This document shows positions 1 to 5,883 of a stretch of 5,883 nt of DNA, piece after piece; the stretch's first letter is position 1; each line of letters opens with the position of its first letter. Both the position numbers and the translations under genes were made by a program. The notes beneath the pieces were generated by a model. The model did not search any database, had not been told where the DNA came from, and saw nothing but the letters and a program-made list of their open reading frames with translations. The DNA comes from Acidimicrobiales bacterium (GTDB taxonomy: Bacteria; Actinomycetota; Acidimicrobiia; Acidimicrobiales; Poriferisodalaceae): the NCBI GenBank assembly GCA_030749275.1, contig JASMKJ010000071.1:1-5883 (forward strand), written 5' to 3'.

Positions 1-855
1 GAAGCCCCAGGCCAAGATCAATACGTCCCACCGCACCGCAGGGACTTCGGAATGGTTTTTGACGACTGTCTGCTATTTCCCCACATGACAGTGGAGCAAA
101 ATCTTGCGTTTGGAACAGACGCGGCGATAAAGACATCGCCGTTAGTTGAATTGCTCGAACTGTCACCCTTGTTGAGAAACAACGCCACGACGTTATCCGC
201 TGGCCAGCAGCAAAGAGTCGCGTTGGCGAGAACCCTACTTTCATCGCCGAAGATGGTATTTCTCGATGAGCCCCTAGCGTCGTTGGATCCGAGCGGGAGG
301 AGCCAAGCCCGTCGGCTCATAAAGTCCGCACTAAATGATCGGGCGTCCGGGGCGCTGATTGTTACCCATGATCCCGCTGATGCGTTCGCACTTGCCGACA
401 GGGTCATGGTGTTGGAGGGCGGATCAATATCCCAGTGCGCATCGATGGAGGAGATCCGTGCGCGCCCCGCCACACCATGGATCGCCAACCTGATTGGCTG
501 GAACTTCTTCGCCGGCGTTGGCAGCGGTTCGTCGGTGCAGCTTTCAGACGGAACTCAAATCGCTACAGCTGAATCGGAGTTGAGTGGCGAAGTGACCATC
601 GCTATCAACCCAAGCTCAGTGGCGCTATTTCTGGAAGCACCAGTAGGCAGCCCCCGAAATAATTGGCTCTGCGAAATAGAAAACATCGAATCGGTAGGTG
701 AACTCGCCAGAGTCACCCTCTCAGGACCACTGACGATCTACGCCGACATAACGCTCTCGGCCGCAACGGACCTCGAGCTTCGCAAAGGGCTGAGGCTTTG
801 GGTCTCTGTCAAGGCCACAGAGGTCCTGGTCCAAAGCCCAAAAGATCAAAGCTAG
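1..855 (+). CDS. Molybdate-type ABC transporter ATP-binding protein (ModC-like), 5' end outside window
   Basis: Cytoplasmic ATPase subunit of an importer, most likely for molybdate or tungstate. The frame is open from base 1, and the residues before the first ATG (base 52) read VPPHRRDFG, which is standard ABC sequence just ahead of the Q-loop. The ATG is therefore internal; the true start and the Walker A motif lie upstream of the window. In the 284 visible residues: Q-loop region GMVFDD near 17-22, signature LSAGQQQR near 65-72, Walker B with D-loop (MVFLDEPLASLD) near 85-96, and the switch histidine in IVTHD near 123. The last 70 or so residues form a Mop/TOBE domain with SPRN (bases 649-660) and KAT (811-819), resembling the oxyanion-binding S-x-R-N and K-A/S-T/S elements of molybdate-binding Mop domains. 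The usual Q-loop glutamine is replaced by aspartate. Partner permease and binding-protein genes are expected upstream. Family assignment is firm; the substrate is inferred. Confidence 0.88.
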   Translation, partial: EAPGQDQYVPPHRRDFGMVFDDCLLFPHMTVEQNLAFGTDAAIKTSPLVELLELSPLLRNNATTLSAGQQQRVALARTLLSSPKMVFLDEPLASLDPSGRSQARRLIKSALNDRASGALIVTHDPADAFALADRVMVLEGGSISQCASMEEIRARPATPWIANLIGWNFFAGVGSGSSVQLSDGTQIATAESELSGEVTIAINPSSVALFLEAPVGSPRNNWLCEIENIESVGELARVTLSGPLTIYADITLSAATDLELRKGLRLWVSVKATEVLVQSPKDQS

Positions 856-921
856 GTTACCGCCCGCCTTAAAGCTGACGTGAATGAGCCGCCGCCGCGA
901 AGTTTGACTACGGTCCTAGCT

Positions 922-1704
922 ATGAAGATCAAGGACTTATTCGACGTTGAGGGCAAGACAGCAATCGTGACCGGCGGTAGTCGAGGCATCGGCTACATGA
1001 TCAGCGAAGGTCTGCTTCGAAATGGGGTGAAGGTCTACATCACTTCCAGGAAAGCCGACGATTGTGTTCAAGCCGCCGCAGATCTCAGTGCCCACGGACC
1101 GTGCACTGCTATACCTGCGGATCTGAGCGACGACGAGAGGTTGGCCGAATTTGTTGACCATTTTCGCTCCGAAGAGAGCCACCTTGACCTCCTGGTGAAC
1201 AACGCCGGAGCCGCATGGGGTGCACCGATCGGCGAATTCCCGTCGAGTGGGTTTGACAAGGTGCTCAACGTCAACGTTAAAGCACCATTTATGTTGACCC
1301 AGGCGTTACTTCCCGAACTCAGAGCCGCTGCTTCGTTTGAGGCCCCTGCTCGCGTAATCATGATCGGTTCCATTGATGGCCTTCGGGTCCCATTCGGCGA
1401 CAACTATTCCTATTCGGCCTCCAAAGCCGGCGTGCACATGTTGACCCGGCATTTAGCTCATCACCTCGTCAAGGAACACATCAACGTCAACACCATCGCA
1501 CCTGGGCCGTTTGAATCAAAGATGATGAGTTACGTGCTTGACGATCCCGACAGACGAGCGGGCGTCATCGCAACGACACCTCTCGGACGCATCGGCACTC
1601 CGGAAGACATCGTTGCAGCCACCATCTTCCTTGCCAGTCGAGCAGGGTCGTGGCTCACAGGGATAACCCTGCCCGTCGACGGCGGTATCTCCACGCATGG
1701 CTAG
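922..1704 (+). CDS. Short-chain dehydrogenase/reductase (SDR), RhlG-like
   Basis: Classical SDR of 260 residues, the usual family length. Visible motifs: the nucleotide-binding TGGSRGIG at 17-24, NNAG at 93-96, catalytic Asn118, Ser150, and Tyr164-x3-Lys168 in YSASK, then the C-terminal PVDGG at 251-255. An arginine and lysine following strand 2 (ITSRK, 40-44) favour NADP(H) over NAD(H). The overall pattern, including LSAHG, PADLS and EHINVN-IAPG, resembles RhlG-type beta-ketoacyl reductases as I recall them. The true substrate cannot be read from sequence. Start chosen at ATG 922 because MKIKDLF followed by the Rossmann strand matches family spacing. A GTG at 880 would add 14 Pro/Arg-containing residues, and neither start has a clear Shine-Dalgarno. 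It follows the ABC gene on the same strand and overlaps the next gene by 8 bases, so co-expression is likely. Confidence 0.93.
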   Translation: MKIKDLFDVEGKTAIVTGGSRGIGYMISEGLLRNGVKVYITSRKADDCVQAAADLSAHGPCTAIPADLSDDERLAEFVDHFRSEESHLDLLVNNAGAAWGAPIGEFPSSGFDKVLNVNVKAPFMLTQALLPELRAAASFEAPARVIMIGSIDGLRVPFGDNYSYSASKAGVHMLTRHLAHHLVKEHINVNTIAPGPFESKMMSYVLDDPDRRAGVIATTPLGRIGTPEDIVAATIFLASRAGSWLTGITLPVDGGISTHG

Positions 1705-2242
1705 CCTCCTGACCTCCACCTTTCTTGTTGGGAGCCTGCGTTCGTCGTCTCTCAACAAAGCCGCGGCGACACACGCAGCGCGGATACTGAACCAAACGGC
1801 GACGATAAAGATCCCCGACCTTGGGCTAGTGCCGCTTTACAACCAAGACATTGAGGACGTCGGCGACCCGGGCCCTGTAACAGACCTCAAGAATGCCGTC
1901 TTGGGAAGTGAGTTGGTTGTGATCTTTAGCCCAGAATACAACTACGGCATTCCAGGAGCTTTGAAGAACGCAATCGATTGGTTGTCGCGTCCTTTCGGCG
2001 CTGGGTGCCTGCTCGAACGTTCTGTCGGGATAGTGAGCATCACTCCTAGTTCGGCGGGCGGGGAAAACGTCCGTGAACAACTGTTGACTGTCTGTCAGGC
2101 GCTTAGCCATCACGCCTTCCCGACCACCCTGGGTGTTGGTGGTGTCTCAGAACTCCAGGACGGCGAGCTACCCGATGGCGCTAAGTCAGTCCTCGATCAT
2201 TGGCTCGCGGATTTGGTGCACTACGCGGCCGTGGAATCTTGA
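1697..2242 (+). CDS. NADPH-dependent FMN reductase / quinone reductase family flavoprotein
   Basis: Flavodoxin-like reductase of 181 residues that would bind FMN and use NAD(P)H to reduce flavin, quinones or similar electron acceptors in the cytoplasm. Motifs seen: phosphate-binding loop GSLRSSSLN at 12-20, PLYNQD at 46-51, SPEYNYGIPG at 78-87, and KNAIDW at 90-95, the family hallmark of the flavin site. A TPSSAGGENVREQL segment at 117-130 corresponds to the later conserved loop. Length is normal and the frame is intact. Its ATG lies inside the last codons of the SDR gene (8-base overlap in a different frame) with no strong ribosome binding site, which points to translational coupling. Whether it supplies reduced flavin to a partner or acts in redox detoxification cannot be told; no flavin-dependent monooxygenase is visible in the window. 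Confidence 0.93.
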   Translation: MASLLTSTFLVGSLRSSSLNKAAATHAARILNQTATIKIPDLGLVPLYNQDIEDVGDPGPVTDLKNAVLGSELVVIFSPEYNYGIPGALKNAIDWLSRPFGAGCLLERSVGIVSITPSSAGGENVREQLLTVCQALSHHAFPTTLGVGGVSELQDGELPDGAKSVLDHWLADLVHYAAVES

Positions 2243-2269
2243 GTCGAGATCACCAATGATGTGAACCAG

Positions 2270-3394
2270 CTACTTCTTGATCGTCGTCCATTCGGTGCGG
2301 TTGCTGTCATCAAAGGCAGCCGAATACCTGTCGGTAAGCCCGGAGTCGACTTCGAGCGAGACGCGCGAGACATCGCTCATGGCAGCTTTCCACACATCGA
2401 TTAGGCGGTCTTCCCCCTCGTAATCGAAAAGATCTGAGAGCGACCGCTCCGCGGACCCACCCGGTTCTAACGGGTTTTCAAACAGATGCCGAGCTGTAAC
2501 AGCTAGCCCTTCAATTGGATCAACGACATCTCGGTAACCCAACTCGAAGATGGCTTTTTCGCTGGAAGTAACCCGGTGATGAGGCGTGCCCCGCACCGTC
2601 AAACGTTGGGCAAGAGTCGCATATTCCCAAGGCATGCTGACAATCTCGAACTCATGGTCCAAAGCATCTGCGATTATTTCTGCCCATTGGAGCAATGTTG
2701 GTGTCCATTCGTCCGAAGCGTTGTACACCTCCCCAGCCGAAATCTCTGGATTGTCGGCAATTGTCAACAACAAATGGGCAGCGTTGACCGCGTACGCACG
2801 CGACTGCAAGCTCATGCCCCCATCGGGGAGAATCAGATATTTTCTTCCGTCGAGAATGCGTCGAACAATCGACCACTCCAAACTCGCAACTTGCCCAGGT
2901 CCGTAGATCCAGGGGTACCTCAAATGAGAAGCTGTGGGATGATGGTCGAACACGGCCACTTCGCTACGAGCGATATTGGCGACTTTGCGATTCACAGCAA
3001 AATCGGCACCCTCATTAACAACTAGGCGAGACCATTCCCGGGTGGGGACACGCATACCCGATGGCCACAACGCATCGGCGTCACCCCAACCTGTGTACGC
3101 CGGTACACCACCAACGCTGATGAAGCGATCGGCGCGCCCCTCACAAAGAGCCGCCAATTCTCTTAACCGCCCATACATAACAACGACAAGATCGAACGAA
3201 CGCGAGCCCAGAGCTTTAGATGTTTTGCCCGCATCAAAGGGATCGGTATGGATGTGCTCAACAACGGCGGGAATCTCCGCCGACTCATGGGCCCCAGTGT
3301 GGAGAATCGTTACTTGGTAGCCCCGGGCAAGGAGACCGTTCACTACATGAGGACCCGTCGGACCAGTGCCGCCTACCACCAACGCTGTTGACAT
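2270..3394 (-). CDS. Atypical NAD-dependent epimerase/dehydratase family protein
   Basis: Extended-type SDR protein of 374 residues with an N-terminal Rossmann fold. GGTGPTG at 8-14 is the dinucleotide loop, a hydrophobic FDLVVVMYG strand lies at 67-75, RFISVGGVPAY at 90-100 is the usual active-site strand, and RYPWIYGPGQ at 159-168 matches the substrate-side motif of epimerases and dehydratases. The expected Tyr-x3-Lys is not present: the corresponding helix reads DFAVNRKVANIARSE (131-145), with Lys137 but no tyrosine four residues earlier. About 65 residues after residue 310 form an acidic C-terminal extension. The start is set at the ATG ending at 3394 because GGAGG lies 7 bases upstream and the glycine loop falls at the normal distance. 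The open frame extends further to 3481 but that extension looks non-coding. It converges with the FMN reductase gene and diverges from the next gene. Substrate unknown. Confidence 0.87.
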   Translation of the reverse strand: MSTALVVGGTGPTGPHVVNGLLARGYQVTILHTGAHESAEIPAVVEHIHTDPFDAGKTSKALGSRSFDLVVVMYGRLRELAALCEGRADRFISVGGVPAYTGWGDADALWPSGMRVPTREWSRLVVNEGADFAVNRKVANIARSEVAVFDHHPTASHLRYPWIYGPGQVASLEWSIVRRILDGRKYLILPDGGMSLQSRAYAVNAAHLLLTIADNPEISAGEVYNASDEWTPTLLQWAEIIADALDHEFEIVSMPWEYATLAQRLTVRGTPHHRVTSSEKAIFELGYRDVVDPIEGLAVTARHLFENPLEPGGSAERSLSDLFDYEGEDRLIDVWKAAMSDVSRVSLEVDSGLTDRYSAAFDDSNRTEWTTIKK

Positions 3395-3401
3395 ACATAG
3401 A

Positions 3402-3406
3402 CCTCC
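3402..3406 (-). promoter_or_regulatory. Ribosome binding site of the epimerase-like gene
   Basis: Read on the minus strand this is GGAGG, followed by a 7-base spacer (TCTATGT) and then ATG at 3394. It is the clearest Shine-Dalgarno in the window and decides the start of the epimerase-like gene against the longer open frame that reaches 3481. Confidence 0.8.
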
Positions 3407-3498
3407 ATGTCCTCTCTCCGGAAGCATAGAGCCCATCATTTCGCGAACCGTTTGATCTTGCCCAACCACCCGATCGAACAAAGAAATCGTGTCAACGA

Positions 3499-3533
3499 AT
3501 CCGCATTTCAGATCGCCGGAAATACAGCCGGAT
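3499..3533. repeat. Imperfect nested inverted repeat, possible operator
   Basis: Outer arms ATCCG (3499-3503) and CGGAT (3529-3533) enclose inner arms ATTTC (3505-3509) and GAAAT (3519-3523), with a 9-base centre. The spacers between inner and outer arms are unequal (1 and 5 bases), so a perfect hairpin does not form. Position between divergent genes fits a regulator binding site, but arms this short can arise by chance. Confidence 0.25.
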
Positions 3534-3573
3534 GAGTTCGATTCCCACTCACAAAGGGTCTACGCTCTGCACC

Positions 3574-4233
3574 ATGGCACCTGAGAGTTCGACCCTGAAA
3601 AAAGGGGCGCGTGTTGTCCTTATCGATGACCTCCCCGGTGTTTCAGCAGGAACTGCCGGCAAGGTAGGCCGCTCCATTGGGGTGAAGACAATCCGCTACA
3701 GAGTGCGGTTCGACAATGGAGTCGATGTCCTCTCAGTTGCCGAGGCAAGGCTTGTATCCCCTGCGGCCTGGGAGTTCATCAAAACGGCTCCAACGGCCAC
3801 CACAGACAGCCCAGCTACTTCGACGGTAGCTGCTGCGGTTCCCGTCGCAGCTGCCCCTACGGCCCTGGAGACCGCTGACGAGGCTAGGCCCGCAGAACCA
3901 TCGACCGAAGTGACCCAGGCGCCACCGCCCGCTGAGAAGTCCACGTCTGAGTCAGGATCAGATGCAGCATCGGCGACCGACGATCCACGCCTCGCTGCAC
4001 TAACTGCGAAATCAAAAGAGGCTCGCAAAGCCGCCGGAATTGACGTAGACGCCGAGGAAGTACCTCCACCCGCAGATCCAGTGTCCACGCCCACCGTGGA
4101 AGGAGCCGCGCCCGCAGCGACGTCGTCAGAGCACCAATCTGAGACCTCCCATGAGGCCACCGACCTGCCGGACGGCTATTACCCGCCTGACAACCGCATA
4201 GCCGACCTGCTGGCTTCGATTAAACGCCCTTAG
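3574..4233 (+). CDS. Uncharacterised protein: N-terminal SH3/KOW-like domain, disordered linkers, conserved-looking C-terminal tail
   Basis: Function unknown. From the chosen start the protein has 219 residues. Residues about 8-62 form a small beta-rich SH3/KOW-like module (LKKGARVVL, DLPGVSAGTAGKVG, IRYRVRFDNGVDVLS). I recall similar small domains in actinobacterial hypothetical proteins. Residues 70-135 are Ala/Pro/Thr/Ser/Glu-rich and should be disordered. A short charged helix (DPRLAALTAKSKEARKAAG) lies near 137-155, then another Pro/Ala-rich linker, and the last 22 residues contain GYYPPDNRIADLLASIKRP, which looks like a folded or docking tail. No signal peptide or membrane segment is visible. 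An in-frame ATG at 3532 adds 14 residues of little character; 3574 is preferred because family-like domains begin near the N-terminus, but neither start has a good ribosome binding site. Its stop overlaps the stop of the opposing gene. Confidence 0.72.
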   Translation: MAPESSTLKKGARVVLIDDLPGVSAGTAGKVGRSIGVKTIRYRVRFDNGVDVLSVAEARLVSPAAWEFIKTAPTATTDSPATSTVAAAVPVAAAPTALETADEARPAEPSTEVTQAPPPAEKSTSESGSDAASATDDPRLAALTAKSKEARKAAGIDVDAEEVPPPADPVSTPTVEGAAPAATSSEHQSETSHEATDLPDGYYPPDNRIADLLASIKRP

Positions 4234-5882
4234 GTTTCAATTTCTGGAAGCTCAAAAGGTGCCGGATCCAGAAAGCGTTCCAACACATTGGTGGTGATGC
4301 GCGCCACATCGTTGTCGTAAGCATCGCGCGCCAAGGCACCAAACCACGATATTGACCCGACACTAAAGACAGCACCGCCACCCGGCGTTTCATAAAACAC
4401 AATGTCCGCACGTACCAACGGATCTGGGCTTGGAAACGCCACTGTGCCCTCAAATTCCTCTTTGGTTCTCAGCATGTCGGGTCCGAACTCAGTCGCTGAC
4501 GCCAACACCACTGCATGGCCCGGAGAACCAAGACGTTCGTCATAACGGTCAACTTCTTGACCTGCTGCTCCGCCACCGAGTCCCGATGTTCCGATGAATT
4601 CGTCCTCAACTCCATCAAGAATCCACGACGCTCGAGAATCTTTCGCCATCGGGTGCCGTTCGTAATATGTCGCCTTCTCAAACCCTTGGGCTGCAAACCC
4701 CACGCCGACCAATTGGTTCGGTGCCCGCCCGTTTCGTCTCCACAGACCACCGTATTCGCCGCCCCAAGCGTGATAGTTCTCACCGTCTCCTGTCTGCCAG
4801 TTCCTCACGCCGTCCTCTGCACGTCTCAACTCGATTGCACCGGGCCACTGATCGCTGAAGGCGACTCTCCAGTAGAAGCCGTTGCCCCCCAGATACATAA
4901 GGCGGCCGCCGTTGCGCTGCCATGCATCGAGCGCGTCCAGCATCGCTGTTGACCAGTATTCCGGATGGCTGCCGGTGATGATCACCCGATAGGGAGCGAG
5001 AGCTTCGTAACCCTCAGCGTCAACGTCTTCGTCGGTTACTATGTCATGCCCCACATCAGCATGGACCAGGAAAGCGTTGATGTCGGTGTCGGGAGTGAAA
5101 TTCCATCCATCTGCTCCCGGCCGAACCTGAAGCACCGGTCTGCGGCGGGAACTAAACATCACACCACTGCCATCGGGGTGCTTTTCGTAATGGCTCAAGC
5201 CGACTTCTTTGTGGTCAACGAGATATTGATGTTCTGGGCGCAGGTTCGTTCTGGCACCTACGAAATCAGCGCCTTCGATCAACATTCTGTGATTGGCATA
5301 TGCCATATAGGTTGCCGTGGGCATCAAGAGGGCGACTCCGGTATCAGGCGAGTGGACTGCCGGCCTCACAAAAAACGGGATCCGATCGGTACCAAGGTCT
5401 GATTGGAAGCGGAAACAATAGATGCCGCTTGGCATTTCCTCCGGAATCTTGATTCCATGATTTGGCTGCCATCCAGCGTCGTAAAGGTCGTCGTGATGAA
5501 AGTGAATAGCGTTCCATTGTTCGGGTCGGTCTATCCAACGCTGATGCTCTCCTGTCCACTTTGGTCCAGTGACACCCCTGGTAGGTAACTGAAACAACCG
5601 CAACGCCACGTCGCCTTCGGCCGAAAATATGTCAGGAGCTTCAAGGTCGGCCGAGAAGCTCCAGTCATAGGTGACATCGCCGATTCTCAGATGGGGTTCG
5701 GCTATGCGACCGTCCCACCTATCGCCTTCCGACCCTGCGGCAAGCCTAAAAATGGGGTTCGTGAATGTCAAAGAAGGAACCGAGAGGCTTATTTCTTCAG
5801 TACCCTCCTGCAGCAGATCTCGGCCCGGTGAAGCAGACCGTGGCGCAACAACGGCGATGTCGGCGATTTCTCTCAATCCGTC
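4230..5882 (-). CDS. N,N-dimethylformamidase large (beta) subunit-like protein, N-terminus outside window
   Basis: Related to the large subunit of N,N-dimethylformamidase, which hydrolyses dimethylformamide to dimethylamine and formate using a mononuclear iron held by two tyrosines and a glutamate. The frame stays open to the window edge; the apparent first codon at 5876 is TTG preceded by open codons, so the gene begins further right. Counting from 5876 (548 residues): GDRWDGRIAEPHL near 51-63 belongs to the lectin-like N-terminal part; AIHFHHDDLYDAGW at 123-136; LLMPTATYMAYANH at 183-196; YRVIITGSHPEYWS at 296-309; GGRLMYLGGNGFYWRV at 323-338; GAAGQEVDRYDERLGSP at 436-452; and VFSVGSISWFGAL near 503-515. 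Tyr296 or Tyr307, Tyr335 and Glu441 are candidate iron ligands. Known enzymes are about 760 residues, so perhaps 150-200 are missing off-window. No small (alpha) subunit gene is in view. Real substrate may be another amide. Confidence 0.85.
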   Translation of the reverse strand, partial: DGLREIADIAVVAPRSASPGRDLLQEGTEEISLSVPSLTFTNPIFRLAAGSEGDRWDGRIAEPHLRIGDVTYDWSFSADLEAPDIFSAEGDVALRLFQLPTRGVTGPKWTGEHQRWIDRPEQWNAIHFHHDDLYDAGWQPNHGIKIPEEMPSGIYCFRFQSDLGTDRIPFFVRPAVHSPDTGVALLMPTATYMAYANHRMLIEGADFVGARTNLRPEHQYLVDHKEVGLSHYEKHPDGSGVMFSSRRRPVLQVRPGADGWNFTPDTDINAFLVHADVGHDIVTDEDVDAEGYEALAPYRVIITGSHPEYWSTAMLDALDAWQRNGGRLMYLGGNGFYWRVAFSDQWPGAIELRRAEDGVRNWQTGDGENYHAWGGEYGGLWRRNGRAPNQLVGVGFAAQGFEKATYYERHPMAKDSRASWILDGVEDEFIGTSGLGGGAAGQEVDRYDERLGSPGHAVVLASATEFGPDMLRTKEEFEGTVAFPSPDPLVRADIVFYETPGGGAVFSVGSISWFGALARDAYDNDVARITTNVLERFLDPAPFELPEIET

Positions 5883-5883
5883 G

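Larger units (their letters stand above)
3395..3573. promoter_or_regulatory. Divergent intergenic region between epimerase-like gene and SH3-like gene
   Basis: About 180 bases separate two divergently transcribed genes, the only gap of any size in the window. Promoters for both directions should lie here by position. I could not find a convincing paired -35/-10 element on either strand: a TTGACA on the minus strand (3490-3495) lacks a matching -10. An imperfect inverted repeat sits at 3499-3533. The region shrinks to about 137 bases if the plus-strand gene starts at 3532. Confidence 0.4.

Noticed and set aside
2243..2269. Possible bidirectional terminator in the 27-base gap between the FMN reductase and epimerase-like genes.
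   Set aside because: Only a 4-base ATCA/TGAT pairing is visible, with no GC-rich stem and no T-run.
2576..3025. Plus-strand open frames opposite the epimerase-like gene.
   Set aside because: They lie wholly inside a well-supported gene and encode no recognisable motif.
3490..3495. Perfect TTGACA hexamer on the minus strand upstream of the epimerase-like gene.
   Set aside because: At 16-19 bases downstream on that strand there is GC-rich sequence with no -10-like hexamer, so a promoter cannot be supported.
3530..3552. tRNA T-arm-like GTTCGATTCC.
   Set aside because: The flanking bases do not form the 5-base-pair T stem, and no acceptor, D or anticodon arm precedes it.
3574..3760. Link between the SH3-like domain and nitrile hydratase beta subunits, which would pair neatly with an amide hydrolase next door.
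   Set aside because: The resemblance is only at the level of a generic small beta domain; the helical part of the nitrile hydratase beta subunit is absent, and no alpha subunit with a metal-binding Cys motif is present.
3696..4160. Long minus-strand open frame opposite the SH3-like gene.
   Set aside because: Its product is a low-complexity Ala/Ser/Gly shadow of the Pro/Ala/Thr-rich linker on the plus strand, with no domain or ribosome binding site.
5874..5876. TTG at the right edge as the start of the dimethylformamidase-like gene.
   Set aside because: The frame stays open to the window end, and the family has a longer N-terminal region, so this is an internal leucine codon.

Overview
The window holds six protein-coding genes in two blocks with almost no spare DNA. 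No RNA gene, insertion sequence, CRISPR array or recognisable intrinsic terminator was found. Base composition is moderately GC-rich by eye, GTG and TTG occur as possible starts, and one gene has a strong GGAGG ribosome binding site. Together with the protein families present, this suggests a free-living bacterium, perhaps Actinomycetota of the Acidimicrobiia type. That placement is an inference from protein style, not from a marker gene.

Left block (1-2242, plus strand): the 3' part of a ModC-like ABC ATPase with a C-terminal Mop/TOBE domain (its 5' end lies outside the window), then a RhlG-like short-chain dehydrogenase/reductase, then an NADPH-dependent FMN/quinone reductase whose start overlaps the SDR stop by 8 bases. 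The order and overlap suggest one transcript. The ABC gene links it to molybdate or tungstate uptake, but the two oxidoreductases have no obvious functional tie to it.

Right block (2270-5883): a minus-strand atypical NAD-dependent epimerase/dehydratase, whose stop lies 27 bases from the FMN reductase stop. It is divergent from a plus-strand gene for an SH3-like, mostly disordered protein of unknown function. That gene ends tail-to-tail, sharing 4 bases, with a large minus-strand gene related to the large (beta) subunit of N,N-dimethylformamidase, which runs off the right edge. The roughly 180-base divergent gap (3395-3573) is the only sizeable non-coding stretch and presumably holds promoters for both flanking genes.

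No obviously new multi-gene system is visible. The points most worth a second look are the dimethylformamidase-like enzyme with no small-subunit gene in view, the epimerase lacking the usual Tyr-x3-Lys pair, the Q-loop substitution in the ABC ATPase, and the uncharacterised SH3-like protein with its conserved-looking C-terminal tail.
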